Assembly (NCBI GenBank): GCA_943331445.1
Contig: CALQLO010000016.1
Span: 1-43,168 of the forward strand
Length of the DNA stretch: 43,168 nt
Origin: Akkermansia muciniphila
GTDB taxonomy: Bacteria; Verrucomicrobiota; Verrucomicrobiia; Opitutales; UBA953
Direction of reading: 5' to 3'
Under the pieces are notes generated by a model that saw only the letters and a list, made by a program, of their open reading frames with translations, was not told the origin of the DNA and did no database searches. Positions within the stretch are counted from its first letter, which is position 1, and each line of letters begins with the position of its first letter. This document shows positions 1 through 8,174 of this stretch, one piece after another. Position numbers and translations under genes: made by a program.

Positions 1-2163
1 GAGCCCGTAAAGCCAGTCATCGAAGTCGCGAAGGCCCCCGAAGCGGTGAAGCCCGTCTCCTCCGCTACCCCGGTGGCTAAGCCCAATTCGCCGACTCCGG
101 TCAGCCTGCCGCCTCGCCCAACCATTTTGCCCAGTCCGGCGCCTTCGGTCCGTCCGCCCGCTACTCCCCCGGTCCGTCCGATTGCTCCGATTACGCCGAC
201 GACTTCGAAGCAGGACCTTCCCCCGGTCGTCATTAGCACGCCGCCACCCACCCCAGCCCGCCCAGGCAATATTCCCCCGCTTGTCCGCCCGCCCATCGCG
301 CCAATCGTGAATCGCCCCGCGGCAACCAGCAATCAGGCCGCACCGGGAAGCAAGGGTGCCATCACGGTACGCCCGCCGATTGTGGTACGTGACTTCGCGA
401 TCGCCCTCAATCTCAAGCCCTTCCAGGTCATCGGTAATCTGATGGAATTGAATAAGGTTGTTAGCGTTTCTTCAGTCATCGAAGAGGCAGACGCCCGTAA
501 GGTTGCGGAGCGCCATGGCTACACTTTGGAAATTCGCCACCGCGGCGAAGGAGCCCAGCCCGTCAAAAAGGTTGAGAAGCCTTCCGAAGACGATCCGGCG
601 CTCATGACCCAGCGTCCGCCCGTTGTCTGCGTACTCGGCCACGTCGACCACGGCAAAACCACCCTGCTCGACTTCTTCCGCAAGACCAACGTCGTCTCGG
701 GCGAAGCAGGCGGGATTACGCAGCACATCGGTGCCTACTCTGTCGCGTACCAAGGCGAGAAGCCCGAATACAAGGGCCGTACCGTCACCTTCCTCGATAC
801 GCCCGGCCACGCGGCATTCGCCAAGATGCGCGAACGCGGCGCCTCCGTCACCGATATCGCCGTGCTCGTCGTGGCAGCGGATGACGGCTTCATGCCGCAG
901 ACCGAAGAAGCCCTGAAGTTTGCCCAGAAGCATGCCAGCGCGATTGTTGCGGCCATCAATAAGGTAGACTCCAAAGGCGCCAACATCGACCGCGTGAAAC
1001 AACAGATGCAGCAGCGCGGCATCACCCCGGAAGACTGGGGTGGCGAGACCATCACCAGCCCCGTATCCGCCCTCAAAGGAACCGGCATGACCGAGCTCCT
1101 TGAGTCCATCCTCCTGCAATCCGAAGTGCTCGACCTCAAGGCCAATGCGAAGTGCCCTGCCCAGGGTGTCGTCATCGAGTCTCAGATGGAAACCGGTCGC
1201 GGCCCGACCGCCACCGTCATCGTGCAGAAAGGCACCCTCAAGCCTGGCGACTCTTTCGTCTGCGGCGAGACGTGGTGCAAAGTCCGCGCCTTGATGGATG
1301 AGCGCGGTAATCGCCTTCCTTCCGCGTCGCCGGGTTCGCCCGCGCTCGTCCTCGGCTGGGATGCCGTCCCTGCTCCTGGCACCAAATTCAAGACCGTTAA
1401 GAATGACCGCGAAGCCCGCGAGATTGCCGAAGAAGCAGCCCTCGTCGCTCGTCGCGCCGCCGAAGCCATCCAGCAGGCGCCCAATACCGGCGCCCGCCCT
1501 GGCATGTCGGATCTCGAACGCCTGATGGCCGCCCTCGCGCAGGACAAGGAGAAGATTCTTCGCGTGCTGCTCAAGGCCGACGTCAACGGCACCCTCGAGG
1601 CCCTCGAAGGTTGCCTCGTCGAAATCAAATCTAACAAGGTTCGCCTCGAAGTTGTTGGCGGCACCGTCGGTCCAGTCACGCAAGGCGACGTCGCCCTAGC
1701 CGAAGCCGCCAAGGCCATCATCGTGGCTTTCGACACCAAACTTGAAACCGGCGTCCAGCCGCAGCTCAAGCGTACCGGCGTCCGCCTCATCACCCATGAC
1801 ATCATCTACGAGTTGATCACACTCGTAAAGGAAGCCATGACGGAACTCCTCGATCCAGAAGTCCGCGAGAACAAGCTCGGAGCTGCCGAAGTGCGCGCCG
1901 TCTTCCCTCTCGGCAAGGAGCACAAAGTCGCTGGTTGCATGGTCACCGAAGGCCTCATTCGCCGCGCCGCCAAGGCTCGCGTGGTGCGTGGGGGCAAGAT
2001 CATCCACAACGGCCCAGTCGAAACCCTGCGCCGCTTCAAGGACGACGCCTCCGAGGTCAAAGCCGGCTTCGAATGCGGCATTAAGCTCGGTGGATACGAT
2101 GAGTACCAGCCGGGCGACATCATCGAAGCCATCGAGATGCTGCAGACGCGCCCGTCCCTCTAA
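1..2163 (+). CDS. infB: translation initiation factor IF-2 (5' end outside window)
   Basis: IF-2 is the GTPase that brings initiator fMet-tRNA to the 30S subunit and promotes 50S joining. The reading frame is open at base 1, so the true start lies upstream; the GTG at 46 is internal. Visible parts in order: a very proline-rich linker (about bases 46-400), an IF-2 N-terminal subdomain, and the G domain with the P-loop GHVDHGKT at 637-660, DTPGHA near 796-813 and NKVD at 958-969. Domain II follows, then IF-2 domain 3 after a short linker, then the C-terminal fMet-tRNA-binding domain. The C-terminus is complete. rbfA begins 5 bases after the stop, so the two are co-transcribed. The identification is certain; only the length of the missing N-terminus is unknown. 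Confidence 0.98.
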   Translation, partial: EPVKPVIEVAKAPEAVKPVSSATPVAKPNSPTPVSLPPRPTILPSPAPSVRPPATPPVRPIAPITPTTSKQDLPPVVISTPPPTPARPGNIPPLVRPPIAPIVNRPAATSNQAAPGSKGAITVRPPIVVRDFAIALNLKPFQVIGNLMELNKVVSVSSVIEEADARKVAERHGYTLEIRHRGEGAQPVKKVEKPSEDDPALMTQRPPVVCVLGHVDHGKTTLLDFFRKTNVVSGEAGGITQHIGAYSVAYQGEKPEYKGRTVTFLDTPGHAAFAKMRERGASVTDIAVLVVAADDGFMPQTEEALKFAQKHASAIVAAINKVDSKGANIDRVKQQMQQRGITPEDWGGETITSPVSALKGTGMTELLESILLQSEVLDLKANAKCPAQGVVIESQMETGRGPTATVIVQKGTLKPGDSFVCGETWCKVRALMDERGNRLPSASPGSPALVLGWDAVPAPGTKFKTVKNDREAREIAEEAALVARRAAEAIQQAPNTGARPGMSDLERLMAALAQDKEKILRVLLKADVNGTLEALEGCLVEIKSNKVRLEVVGGTVGPVTQGDVALAEAAKAIIVAFDTKLETGVQPQLKRTGVRLITHDIIYELITLVKEAMTELLDPEVRENKLGAAEVRAVFPLGKEHKVAGCMVTEGLIRRAAKARVVRGGKIIHNGPVETLRRFKDDASEVKAGFECGIKLGGYDEYQPGDIIEAIEMLQTRPSL

Positions 2164-2168
2164 GACTC

Positions 2169-2534
2169 ATGTCTCAGCGTCAGCTCCGGGTGGCCGAACT
2201 TATCCAGCGGGAGGTCTCCTCCTCACTGCGGCAAGGCTGGGCCACCGAGGCCGCCCTGATTACCATCACGACCGCCAGCGTCTCGCCAGACCTGCGGCAG
2301 TGCCGAGTCGGCTTCGCCGTTGCCGGCGATGACGTCGCTCACAAGGCGGCCCGCGCCCTGCTCAAGCGAGTGCGCAACGAGATCCGGGCGACCGTAGGCG
2401 GCATCCTGCAGATGAAGCACACGCCAGAAATATTGTTTGTCGAAGATGACATTACGGGCGGAGTCGCCCGCGTGCAGGCCATGCTGGACGAGTTATCCCG
2501 CAAGGACCGCGAGAATAAGCCGAAGGCCGACTAA
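2169..2534 (+). CDS. rbfA: 30S ribosome-binding factor A
   Basis: RbfA is a small KH-like protein that binds immature 30S subunits and helps 16S rRNA 5' end maturation. The 121-residue product has the family's usual size and pattern: an early VAELIQREVSS helix, a central TITTASVSPDLRQCRV strand and a C-terminal LFVEDD segment followed by a short charged tail. The ATG lies 5 bases after the infB stop, the usual infB-rbfA pairing. Its last four bases overlap the end of the convergent mcsB gene, so no separate intrinsic terminator can fit. The next genes normally found in this operon (nrnA, truB, ribF) appear only from 13277 onward. Confidence 0.93.
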   Translation: MSQRQLRVAELIQREVSSSLRQGWATEAALITITTASVSPDLRQCRVGFAVAGDDVAHKAARALLKRVRNEIRATVGGILQMKHTPEILFVEDDITGGVARVQAMLDELSRKDRENKPKAD

Positions 2535-3604
2535 GCCGTCGGCGCGGTCACTTCCGGGAAGTCGCGGAGCGCCTCGCGCACCACGGCAGCCCGTCGGCGA
2601 TCGCGTCCGTCACTATCCAGCTCCTCCCCGGCGCGAGCCTGCACATGGGCGGGCTGGCCTTCGATCATGAGACGGTCGACGATATGACGATGCCCCTCGG
2701 GCAGGCAGCCCATGTCGCAGGCCAGACGCAGATGCGAAAGCATGTTCATCGACTCAGCACTCGTGAGCAAACGGGCGTGCCGAAGGATGCCATAAGAGCG
2801 TGCGAGGCGATCGGAGAAACGCTCGCCTTCGTCTTTGGCGAGTTTACGCCGGGCGTTCCACTCCTGCTCCACGACATTCTTAATCCAGCCACCAAGGTGC
2901 TTGAGGATCGCATCCTCGGAAAGACCCAGCGTCTGCTGATTCGAAATCTGGAAAATATTCCCGGCCGCCTCCGTGCCCTCGCCGAGCCAGCCGCGCACGG
3001 CGAGCCCGTCCTGATTAAGCGCGCGCGACACCTTATCCATATGTCCAGCCAGGCAGAGCCCGGGGAGATGCACCATGGCGGAGGCACGCAAGCCCGTGCC
3101 AACATTGGTGGGACAGGCGGTGAGGTAACCCAGGCGCTCCGAAAAAGCCATCTTCAGGCGGGCGCCGAGATCATCATCCAACTGTTCGGCGATATGCCAC
3201 GTCCCACGGAGATGCCAGCCCGCCTTCACGACCTGGATACGGAGGTGGTCTTCTTCGTTGATCATCACGGAGACGGTCTGGTCGCGACTGATAACCGCCG
3301 CGCCGGTCTTACCAGAAGCAAGCTCCTTGGAGACCAGATGGCGCTCCACCAGCACCGCACGCTCGCGATCCTGTAGTTCGGTCATGCGTAGCACGTGGCC
3401 GCGGCGAAACTTTGGCAACTCCGTCAGAGCATCGACACATCGCTCGGAGATCTCCTTGCGCTGAGGAACCTTGGCCCACCCCGGGAAAGGCATGCCGTCG
3501 AGATTGCGGGCCAAGCGAATACGCGTGCTGAGGACCACCGCCTGCTGGGCACCCAGCAGGTGAGTGAGCTCGCTCTCGGCATCAAGGATGTCTTGGACGG
3601 ACAT
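2531..3604 (-). CDS. mcsB: protein arginine kinase McsB
   Basis: McsB phosphorylates arginine side chains; phospho-arginine then marks proteins for ClpC-dependent unfolding and degradation. The 357-residue product shows the guanido-kinase-type catalytic fold: STRIRLARN at 26-34 (nucleotide-binding arginines), INEEDH at 115-120 (acidic substrate-binding region) and CPTNVGTGLRAS at 164-175 with the conserved cysteine C164. Near the C-terminus RDRRRA (334-339) fits the RDxxRA motif by which Firmicute McsB senses phospho-arginine allosterically. The start lies 2 bases after the mcsA stop, so the pair is an operon. The 3' end overlaps rbfA by four bases. There is no ctsR-like repressor gene next to it, unlike Bacillus. 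Confidence 0.95.
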   Translation of the reverse strand: MSVQDILDAESELTHLLGAQQAVVLSTRIRLARNLDGMPFPGWAKVPQRKEISERCVDALTELPKFRRGHVLRMTELQDRERAVLVERHLVSKELASGKTGAAVISRDQTVSVMINEEDHLRIQVVKAGWHLRGTWHIAEQLDDDLGARLKMAFSERLGYLTACPTNVGTGLRASAMVHLPGLCLAGHMDKVSRALNQDGLAVRGWLGEGTEAAGNIFQISNQQTLGLSEDAILKHLGGWIKNVVEQEWNARRKLAKDEGERFSDRLARSYGILRHARLLTSAESMNMLSHLRLACDMGCLPEGHRHIVDRLMIEGQPAHVQARAGEELDSDGRDRRRAAVVREALRDFPEVTAPTA

Positions 3605-3606
3605 GT

Positions 3607-4092
3607 TCAGGAAGGGGTGAGCTGTTGTTCGAGCGTTGAGATCTCATCGCGTAAACGAGCCGCGACTTCAAAATCCTCGGAAGTGACGGCCCGCTCCATC
3701 TCGCGGCGAGCCGCTTCCAGCCGGCGGCGAAGCTGGCCGGCTGGAAGGATGCCCGCCGGCGCCCGGCCGACGTGCTCGGGCTCGTGCTGGACCTTCGTCA
3801 GCAATCCGCCCAGGACTTCGCCAAAGACCTCCCAGCAGGAGGGGCAACCCAGCCGGCCGCGCTTGCGGAAGTCGATGTCGGTGAAGCCACACTTAGGGCA
3901 AGTAATTGCAGGAGCCGCCATGACGGAGGATGTAAGTGCATCCGCCAGCTGAAATACCGCCGGATCCGTCGCCCCACCCTTCTGGGCACAGGCCTCGCAA
4001 AGATGGACCTTGGTGACCTTTCCATGGACGACCTGAGAGAGGTGGACCGTAGCGGCCTCCTCGCAGAGCGAGCACTTCAGTGGCTGGGACAT
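3607..4092 (-). CDS. mcsA: McsA-like zinc-finger/UVR-motif activator of McsB
   Basis: McsA activates McsB and stabilises its complex. The 161-residue product has two four-cysteine zinc-binding sets, C7/C10 with C32/C35 and C65/C68 with C83/C86, then a linker and a C-terminal UVR (UvrB/UvrC) helical hairpin at about 125-160 containing the typical FEVAARLRDEI. I chose the ATG at 4092 because the first zinc finger begins six residues later; an in-frame start at 4122 would add ten residues with no family resemblance. The gene is directly upstream of mcsB and diverges from the ketoacyl synthase gene across about 98 bases, which must hold both promoters. Family naming by analogy with Firmicutes is secure given the partner. 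Confidence 0.9.
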   Translation of the reverse strand: MSQPLKCSLCEEAATVHLSQVVHGKVTKVHLCEACAQKGGATDPAVFQLADALTSSVMAAPAITCPKCGFTDIDFRKRGRLGCPSCWEVFGEVLGGLLTKVQHEPEHVGRAPAGILPAGQLRRRLEAARREMERAVTSEDFEVAARLRDEISTLEQQLTPS

Positions 4093-4190
4093 CGACCGAT
4101 ATCGAAAACAGGCCCGCCCCACTTGGCAAGGGCAAGCGGGGAGCGGGGTTTGACTTCATGCCCGACGGACGCTTGATGGAAGCCTGTCAG

Positions 4191-5432
4191 ATGTCCTCCA
4201 AGCCCCGCATTGTCATCACCGGCCTGGGCCTTACCGCCCCCAACGGCAACTCGCTCGCCGAGTTCCGCGCCAACCTCTTGGCAGGCAAGGCGAGAATCGC
4301 CGTTATCGACGTCCGCCACATGGGCCGCCATCCCGCTGGCGTTTGCGACTTCGATGCCACCAAATGGCAGAAGCGGAAAGAAATTCGGATTGGCACGCGC
4401 GTCGGCTCCATCTCCATCTACTGCTCCCGCGAAGCCCTCGGCGATTCCGGCCTCGACTGGGATAAGGTCGATAAATCGCGCGTCGGCGTCTACCTCGGCA
4501 TCACCGAACACGGTAACGTCGAGACCGAGAACGAAATTCACAATATCTCGCAGTTCGGCAACGACACCAAGTATTGGACACATCACCACAACCCGCGCAC
4601 GGTGGCGAATAACCCCGCCGGGGAAGTGACGATGAACATGGGCATCACGGGCCCTCATTACACCATCGGAGCCGCCTGTGCCGCTGGTAACGCCGGCCTC
4701 ATCCAAGCCGCCCAGATGCTCCAGCTCGGCGAAGTAGACATCGCCTTTGCCGGTGGTGTCTCCGAATCCATCCACACCTTCGGGATCTTTGCCGGCTTCA
4801 AGAACCAAGGGGCACTGGGCGCCCATGAGGATCCCACGAAAGCATCCCGCCCCTTTGACAAGAATCGCAACGGCATCGTTATTTCCGAAGGCGGAGCCAT
4901 CTACGTCCTAGAACGACTAGATGATGCCCTTGCCCGAGGCGCCCGCATTATCGCCGAGATCGCCGGATGGTGTATCAACTCTGATGCCACCGACGCCGTA
5001 CTGCCTAACCCAGAGCGCCAGACGGAATGCGTTCGCATGGCCCTCAAGCGGGCCGGGATGAAGCCTCAGGATATCCAAATCGTCTCCACCCACGCCACCG
5101 CCACCGCGCTCGGGGACATCCAGGAGTGTACGGCCCTGCGGGCGGTCTTCACCGACTGCCCTGACACCAAAATCAATAATACGAAGAGCTTTATCGGACA
5201 TTGTATGGGTGCGGCTGGAGCCTTGGAGCTGGCTGGCAATCTCCCCTCGTTCGATGACGGCTGGGTCCACCCCACCATCAATATCGACGAATTAGACCCT
5301 GAATGCGCCATGCCGGGCCTCGTAATCAACCAGCCAGTCAAAGTTGAGCGGGTAAATGCCATTCTAAATAACTCTTTCGGGATGCTAGGAATCAATTCCG
5401 CCCTCATTGTTAAGAAATATGGGGTTGCCTGA
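4191..5432 (+). CDS. beta-ketoacyl-ACP synthase, FabF-like (KAS II family)
   Basis: Condensing enzyme of the thiolase fold that elongates acyl chains held on an acyl carrier protein. The 413-residue length equals classical FabF. The catalytic triad is present: C163 in AACAAG, H301 in THATAT and H337 in FIGHCMGAAG, with the lysine of NTKSF just before. The flanking residues depart from textbook FabF, where THGTGT is usual around the first His, so this is a divergent branch. Start: ATG at 4191 follows a GGAAG eight bases upstream and begins MSSKPRIVITG, the normal N-terminus; longer starts at 4080, 4158 and 4176 add unrelated sequence. An acyl carrier protein gene follows after 34 bases. No fabD, fabG or fabH is adjacent, so it could serve a specialised lipid rather than bulk fatty acids. 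Confidence 0.88.
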   Translation: MSSKPRIVITGLGLTAPNGNSLAEFRANLLAGKARIAVIDVRHMGRHPAGVCDFDATKWQKRKEIRIGTRVGSISIYCSREALGDSGLDWDKVDKSRVGVYLGITEHGNVETENEIHNISQFGNDTKYWTHHHNPRTVANNPAGEVTMNMGITGPHYTIGAACAAGNAGLIQAAQMLQLGEVDIAFAGGVSESIHTFGIFAGFKNQGALGAHEDPTKASRPFDKNRNGIVISEGGAIYVLERLDDALARGARIIAEIAGWCINSDATDAVLPNPERQTECVRMALKRAGMKPQDIQIVSTHATATALGDIQECTALRAVFTDCPDTKINNTKSFIGHCMGAAGALELAGNLPSFDDGWVHPTINIDELDPECAMPGLVINQPVKVERVNAILNNSFGMLGINSALIVKKYGVA

Positions 5433-5466
5433 CAGGCTTTGGGCGTTTGAAACAAGCCCTGACAAC

Positions 5467-5727
5467 ATGACCAAGGAAGACATCAAGCAGGTCGTTCTCG
5501 ACATTATCGCCGACATCGCGCCGGACGAGGACCTGACCACTGTTAAAGCGGAAGTTCGCCTCCGTGATCAGCTGTCCCTCGACTCCATGGACTTCCTCGA
5601 TATCGTCATGGAGCTTCGCAAGAAGCACGGCATCGAGGTCCCTGAAGCCGATTACGTCCAATTGGCCTCGCTGGATTCCTGCGCGAACTACCTGCTCCCG
5701 AAGTTCCAAGCCAAGTCCGGCAAGTAA
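5467..5727 (+). CDS. acyl carrier protein
   Basis: Small acidic four-helix protein that carries acyl chains on a 4'-phosphopantetheine arm. The 86-residue product has the attachment motif LDSMDFLDIV with S40 as the predicted modified serine, preceded by the usual LRDQLSL. The ATG at 5467 was chosen because MTKEDIKQVVLDII matches the first ACP helix; an in-frame start at 5407 would overlap the synthase gene and adds 20 unrelated residues. It is co-directional with the ketoacyl synthase (34-base gap) and followed directly by a strong terminator, so the two form a closed two-gene unit. It is more divergent than housekeeping AcpP, suggesting a dedicated ACP; I therefore give no symbol. Confidence 0.88.
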   Translation: MTKEDIKQVVLDIIADIAPDEDLTTVKAEVRLRDQLSLDSMDFLDIVMELRKKHGIEVPEADYVQLASLDSCANYLLPKFQAKSGK

Positions 5728-5746
5728 GCGGCCAGGCACAGGACTT

Positions 5747-5773
5747 AAAAGACCGCCTTTAGGCGGTCTTTTT
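5747..5773 (+). terminator. rho-independent terminator after the ACP gene
   Basis: Perfect 7-bp stem GACCGCC/GGCGGTC (5751-5757 with 5762-5768), four-base loop TTTA, flanked by an A run upstream and a T run downstream, 20 bases after the ACP stop. The A/T flanks extend the stem, a classic intrinsic terminator closing the synthase-ACP unit. Confidence 0.9.
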
Positions 5774-5815
5774 GTTTATTTACCGCAACCAGCCACCCGC
5801 CCCGGTGTTCTAGAT

Positions 5816-5845
5816 TTGCGGACAGGACTCCGCCTCACCTAAAAT
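5816..5845 (+). promoter_or_regulatory. candidate sigma-70-type promoter, possibly leaderless transcript
   Basis: TTGCGG (5816-5821) and TAAAAT (5840-5845) lie 18 bases apart, just after a terminator and just before the GTG at 5852. If used, transcription would start at about the start codon, giving an mRNA with almost no leader. This rests on consensus resemblance only. Confidence 0.4.
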
Positions 5846-5851
5846 ACACAC

Positions 5852-6853
5852 GTGCACCCCGTTCGTTTTCTTGTCGCAGCCCTGCTTTGCCTAACGTGCC
5901 TTCCGGCTCTGGCCGAGACCGTCCAGCTCCGCAAAGCCGGTAACGCCACCGTGGTAACTTTCGAATACATCACCCAAGACGAGACCACTATCATGGTGAA
6001 ACTGGCGGACAAAGACGCCCTTATTTCCTATAAGTGGGAAGATCTCGACCAGGATTGGGTCAAGAAGAACAACCCGAAAATCTGGGCGGAGCGCGAACTC
6101 CTCATGGCCCCTCCGTCCGAGGATAAAAAGATGTCCAAGAAGGACGCTGAAGTGGACCCCTTCGCGGTAGAAATGACAGCAGTAGACTACAAGACCTTGG
6201 TCAAAAACTGCACCATCGCCCTCCAGGAAGGGCTCAAAGGTATGCCCATCGAAAAAATCGAAATCGTCTGCAAGGAATTCCAGCTCGAAGAAACCTTATT
6301 CTGGACTGGCTATGAGGACCTCAAGAAGGCCAGCAAGATTGCCTCCAAGACCGAGGCCATCGCCAAAGTAGAGACCCCGATGGAGGAAAAGGAGAAGCCC
6401 GAAAAAACCACCAAACCGCGGAAAACCGTGGCCACCGCCGCCAAGACCAAAGGCGGGGAGACCAAGGCCAGTAGTCGCAACCCTGATAATCTTGAAAAAG
6501 AAACGGCGGCCAAAAAAGACTTCGCCGAAGACGCCAAGCCCTTCAACGCGATCGGCTATCTACGCATGCTCGCCGAAGGTGGCACCAAGGGTAAACCCGT
6601 CTGGATGATGCTGCGCCGCTCGTCGGAAGATCGAAAAATCATCCTGACCGCCATGCGCAAATACGAGACGATCGCCGGCGAACTGGCCGAGAAGCCCGAA
6701 GCAAAAGCCAGTAAGGGAGAGATCCTCGTCTTTAAGAAAGCCCTAGGGATCGCCATCGAATCGATTGAGAAGGTCAGCCGTGATACGTCGACGCTCGAGG
6801 CCCGCCTGCAGTCCGACTGCCGAACGCTGCTCAATCAGTTGCCGCTGCGCTGA
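5852..6853 (+). CDS. secreted Lys/Glu-rich protein of unknown function
   Basis: I do not recognise this 333-residue protein. It starts with GTG and a clear Sec signal peptide (hydrophobic LVAALLCLTCLPALA, predicted cleavage after ALA near residue 21), so it should be periplasmic or exported. After the signal comes a compact beta-rich stretch (about 22-80) with a KWEDLDQDW segment, then a highly charged Lys/Glu/Thr-rich middle (about 165-225, low complexity, probably disordered), then a mixed helical C-terminal part. No catalytic motif is visible. It stands alone between a terminator at 5747-5773 and another at 6882-6913, with its own candidate promoter. No ATG occurs early enough to keep the signal peptide, which supports the GTG start. 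The existence of the gene is well supported; its function is open. Confidence 0.8.
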   Translation: MHPVRFLVAALLCLTCLPALAETVQLRKAGNATVVTFEYITQDETTIMVKLADKDALISYKWEDLDQDWVKKNNPKIWAERELLMAPPSEDKKMSKKDAEVDPFAVEMTAVDYKTLVKNCTIALQEGLKGMPIEKIEIVCKEFQLEETLFWTGYEDLKKASKIASKTEAIAKVETPMEEKEKPEKTTKPRKTVATAAKTKGGETKASSRNPDNLEKETAAKKDFAEDAKPFNAIGYLRMLAEGGTKGKPVWMMLRRSSEDRKIILTAMRKYETIAGELAEKPEAKASKGEILVFKKALGIAIESIEKVSRDTSTLEARLQSDCRTLLNQLPLR

Positions 6854-6881
6854 GAGCCTGCAGAACCTGCGGCAAAGAGAC

Positions 6882-6913
6882 CGGCCGCCTTCCCGGAGGA
6901 AGACGGCCGTTTT
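6882..6913 (+). terminator. hairpin terminator after the secreted protein gene, possibly bidirectional
   Basis: A 12-bp stem with one mismatch (6882-6893 with 6898-6909, loop CGGA) is followed by TTTT on the plus strand, 28 bases after the stop at 6853. On the minus strand the mismatch becomes a G-U pair, so the same hairpin could also end the tRNA-Ala transcript, whose 3' end is at 6917. Confidence 0.75.
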
Positions 6914-6916
6914 GAA

Positions 6917-6992
<76 letters not shown>

Positions 6993-7008
6993 GTTAAATG
7001 GGAAGTTA

Positions 7009-7037
7009 AACAAAGGTCCCCGCACGGGCACGGTCAA
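7009..7037 (-). promoter_or_regulatory. candidate promoter for tRNA-Ala
   Basis: On the minus strand TTGACC (7032-7037) is followed 17 bases later by TTTGTT (7009-7014), and the tRNA 5' end is 16 bases further on. The -35 matches five of six consensus bases; the -10 is weak. Position and spacing fit a tRNA promoter. Confidence 0.45.
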
Positions 7038-7102
7038 CGCTTTTTTCCCGCCACCGGGAGTCTCTGGTTGCCAATGGACGGCGGCTGCTTTGCCTTTCGG
7101 TC

Positions 7103-7777
7103 GTGGAAGAGTCCGAAAACAACCCAGAAGCCTCCCAACCAGGCGCCGAAGCCCTGCCTGAAGCCCCAGGAGGCCGGAACCAGGGCGGCCTTCGCATCGA
7201 GAAAGATTTCATCGAATCCCTTCCCGTCGGTGAATGGACGGGACCCATTGAACTCATCGAATCCGAACGAGATGCGGCGAAAGCCATTGCCTCACTCGCT
7301 CGTGATCGCGTCCTCGGCTTCGACACCGAAACCAAGCCGTCGCATACCCGCGGGGAATACAACCTGCCTTCAATCCTGCAGCTGGCGGGCGAACACCATA
7401 TCTTTGTCTTCCGCCTCGATCATTGTGGCGGCATCCCTCTCGCCTTCCCCGTGCTTTGCAACGATCGCCAGGCTAAGGTGGGCGTCGCCGTCCGCGATGA
7501 CGTCAAGAACCTGCGAGCCCGTGCGCCTTTTGATGACCGCGGCTTCATCGATATCGCAGACCACACGAAAAAGACCGGCCTGGTAAACACCGGCCTACAG
7601 GCGCTCGCCGCCCACTTCCTGCGCCTGCAGATGAAGAAGTCCAAAAAGGTCCAGACTTCCAACTGGGCCAAACCGCTTGATGAACGCCAGATTCAGTATG
7701 CCGCGAATGATGCCTGGTTCAGCCGTGAGCTATTCCTGAAGCTCGAGCAGGACGGTCTGATCCCCCGGTTCGAATGA
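7103..7777 (+). CDS. 3'-5' exonuclease domain protein (DEDDy, RNase D/WRN-like)
   Basis: Predicted 3'-5' nuclease acting on RNA or DNA through two metal ions. The 224-residue product carries all DEDDy residues: D74 and E76 in FDTET (ExoI), D133 in the VRDDVKNL segment (ExoII), and Y199/D203 in QIQYAANDAWFS (ExoIII). It consists of the exonuclease domain only, without the HRDC domains of true RNase D; the first 35 residues are a Pro/Glu/Gly-rich leader. The start is a GTG at 7103; no ATG is available before the domain. The stop overlaps the next gene's ATG (ATGA at 7774-7777), so the two are translationally coupled. The substrate cannot be judged; the closest architectures are the single-domain WRN-exonuclease-like proteins. 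Confidence 0.87.
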   Translation: MEESENNPEASQPGAEALPEAPGGRNQGGLRIEKDFIESLPVGEWTGPIELIESERDAAKAIASLARDRVLGFDTETKPSHTRGEYNLPSILQLAGEHHIFVFRLDHCGGIPLAFPVLCNDRQAKVGVAVRDDVKNLRARAPFDDRGFIDIADHTKKTGLVNTGLQALAAHFLRLQMKKSKKVQTSNWAKPLDERQIQYAANDAWFSRELFLKLEQDGLIPRFE

Positions 7778-8127
7778 ACAATGACGCCGCCCGCGTTGCC
7801 GAAGCGCTGGGTCTAGGCGCCACGCATCGACATATCTTCCTCTGTGTGAAGTCCACGGAGCAGGCGTGCTGCGGAGGTGAACAAGCTGCGAAATCGTGGG
7901 AGCACCTTAAGACGCGCCTGAAGCAACTCGGCCTCTCCGAGAAAGGCGGCATCCAGCGAACCAAGGCAGATTGCTTGCGCGTGTGCGTCGAGGGTCCCGT
8001 CGCTGTCATCTACCCAGACGGCATCTGGTACCGCCACTGCACCCCCAAGAACCTCGACCGTATCATTACCGAGCACCTCGTCGGCGGAAAAGTCGTCGAA
8101 TCGCTTCGCTTCGCCGGACCCGCGTAA
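7774..8127 (+). CDS. thioredoxin-fold [2Fe-2S] ferredoxin
   Basis: Small electron carrier of the thioredoxin-like [2Fe-2S] class, related to the NuoE C-terminal fold. The 117-residue product has cysteines C24, C32/C33, C67 and C71; the CxxxC pair at 67-71 and the following VCVEGPVAVIYPDGIWY match the family, in which the iron-sulfur loop is followed by the PDGxWY strand. The C-terminal ...DRIITEHLVGGK is also typical. The ATG overlaps the exonuclease stop by four bases, so translation is coupled. A link between the two proteins (redox control or repair of the nuclease, or simple co-expression) is inference only. Downstream, 47 bases separate it from the convergent peroxidase gene, and I see no strong terminator there. 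Confidence 0.9.
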   Translation: MNNDAARVAEALGLGATHRHIFLCVKSTEQACCGGEQAAKSWEHLKTRLKQLGLSEKGGIQRTKADCLRVCVEGPVAVIYPDGIWYRHCTPKNLDRIITEHLVGGKVVESLRFAGPA

Positions 8128-8174
8128 ACTTAAGCCCGTTCGTCGAGCAGCACGCTGGAGCCCAGCAGTCCGTC

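Noticed and set aside
472-1683. 403-codon open frame antisense to infB
   Set aside because: Lies wholly opposite the IF-2 G domain; composition is the complement of conserved motifs.
4080-4190. Longer N-terminus for the ketoacyl synthase
   Set aside because: The extra 37 residues overlap the mcsA start and do not resemble the family; the ATG at 4191 has a Shine-Dalgarno-like GGAAG and yields the normal 413 residues.
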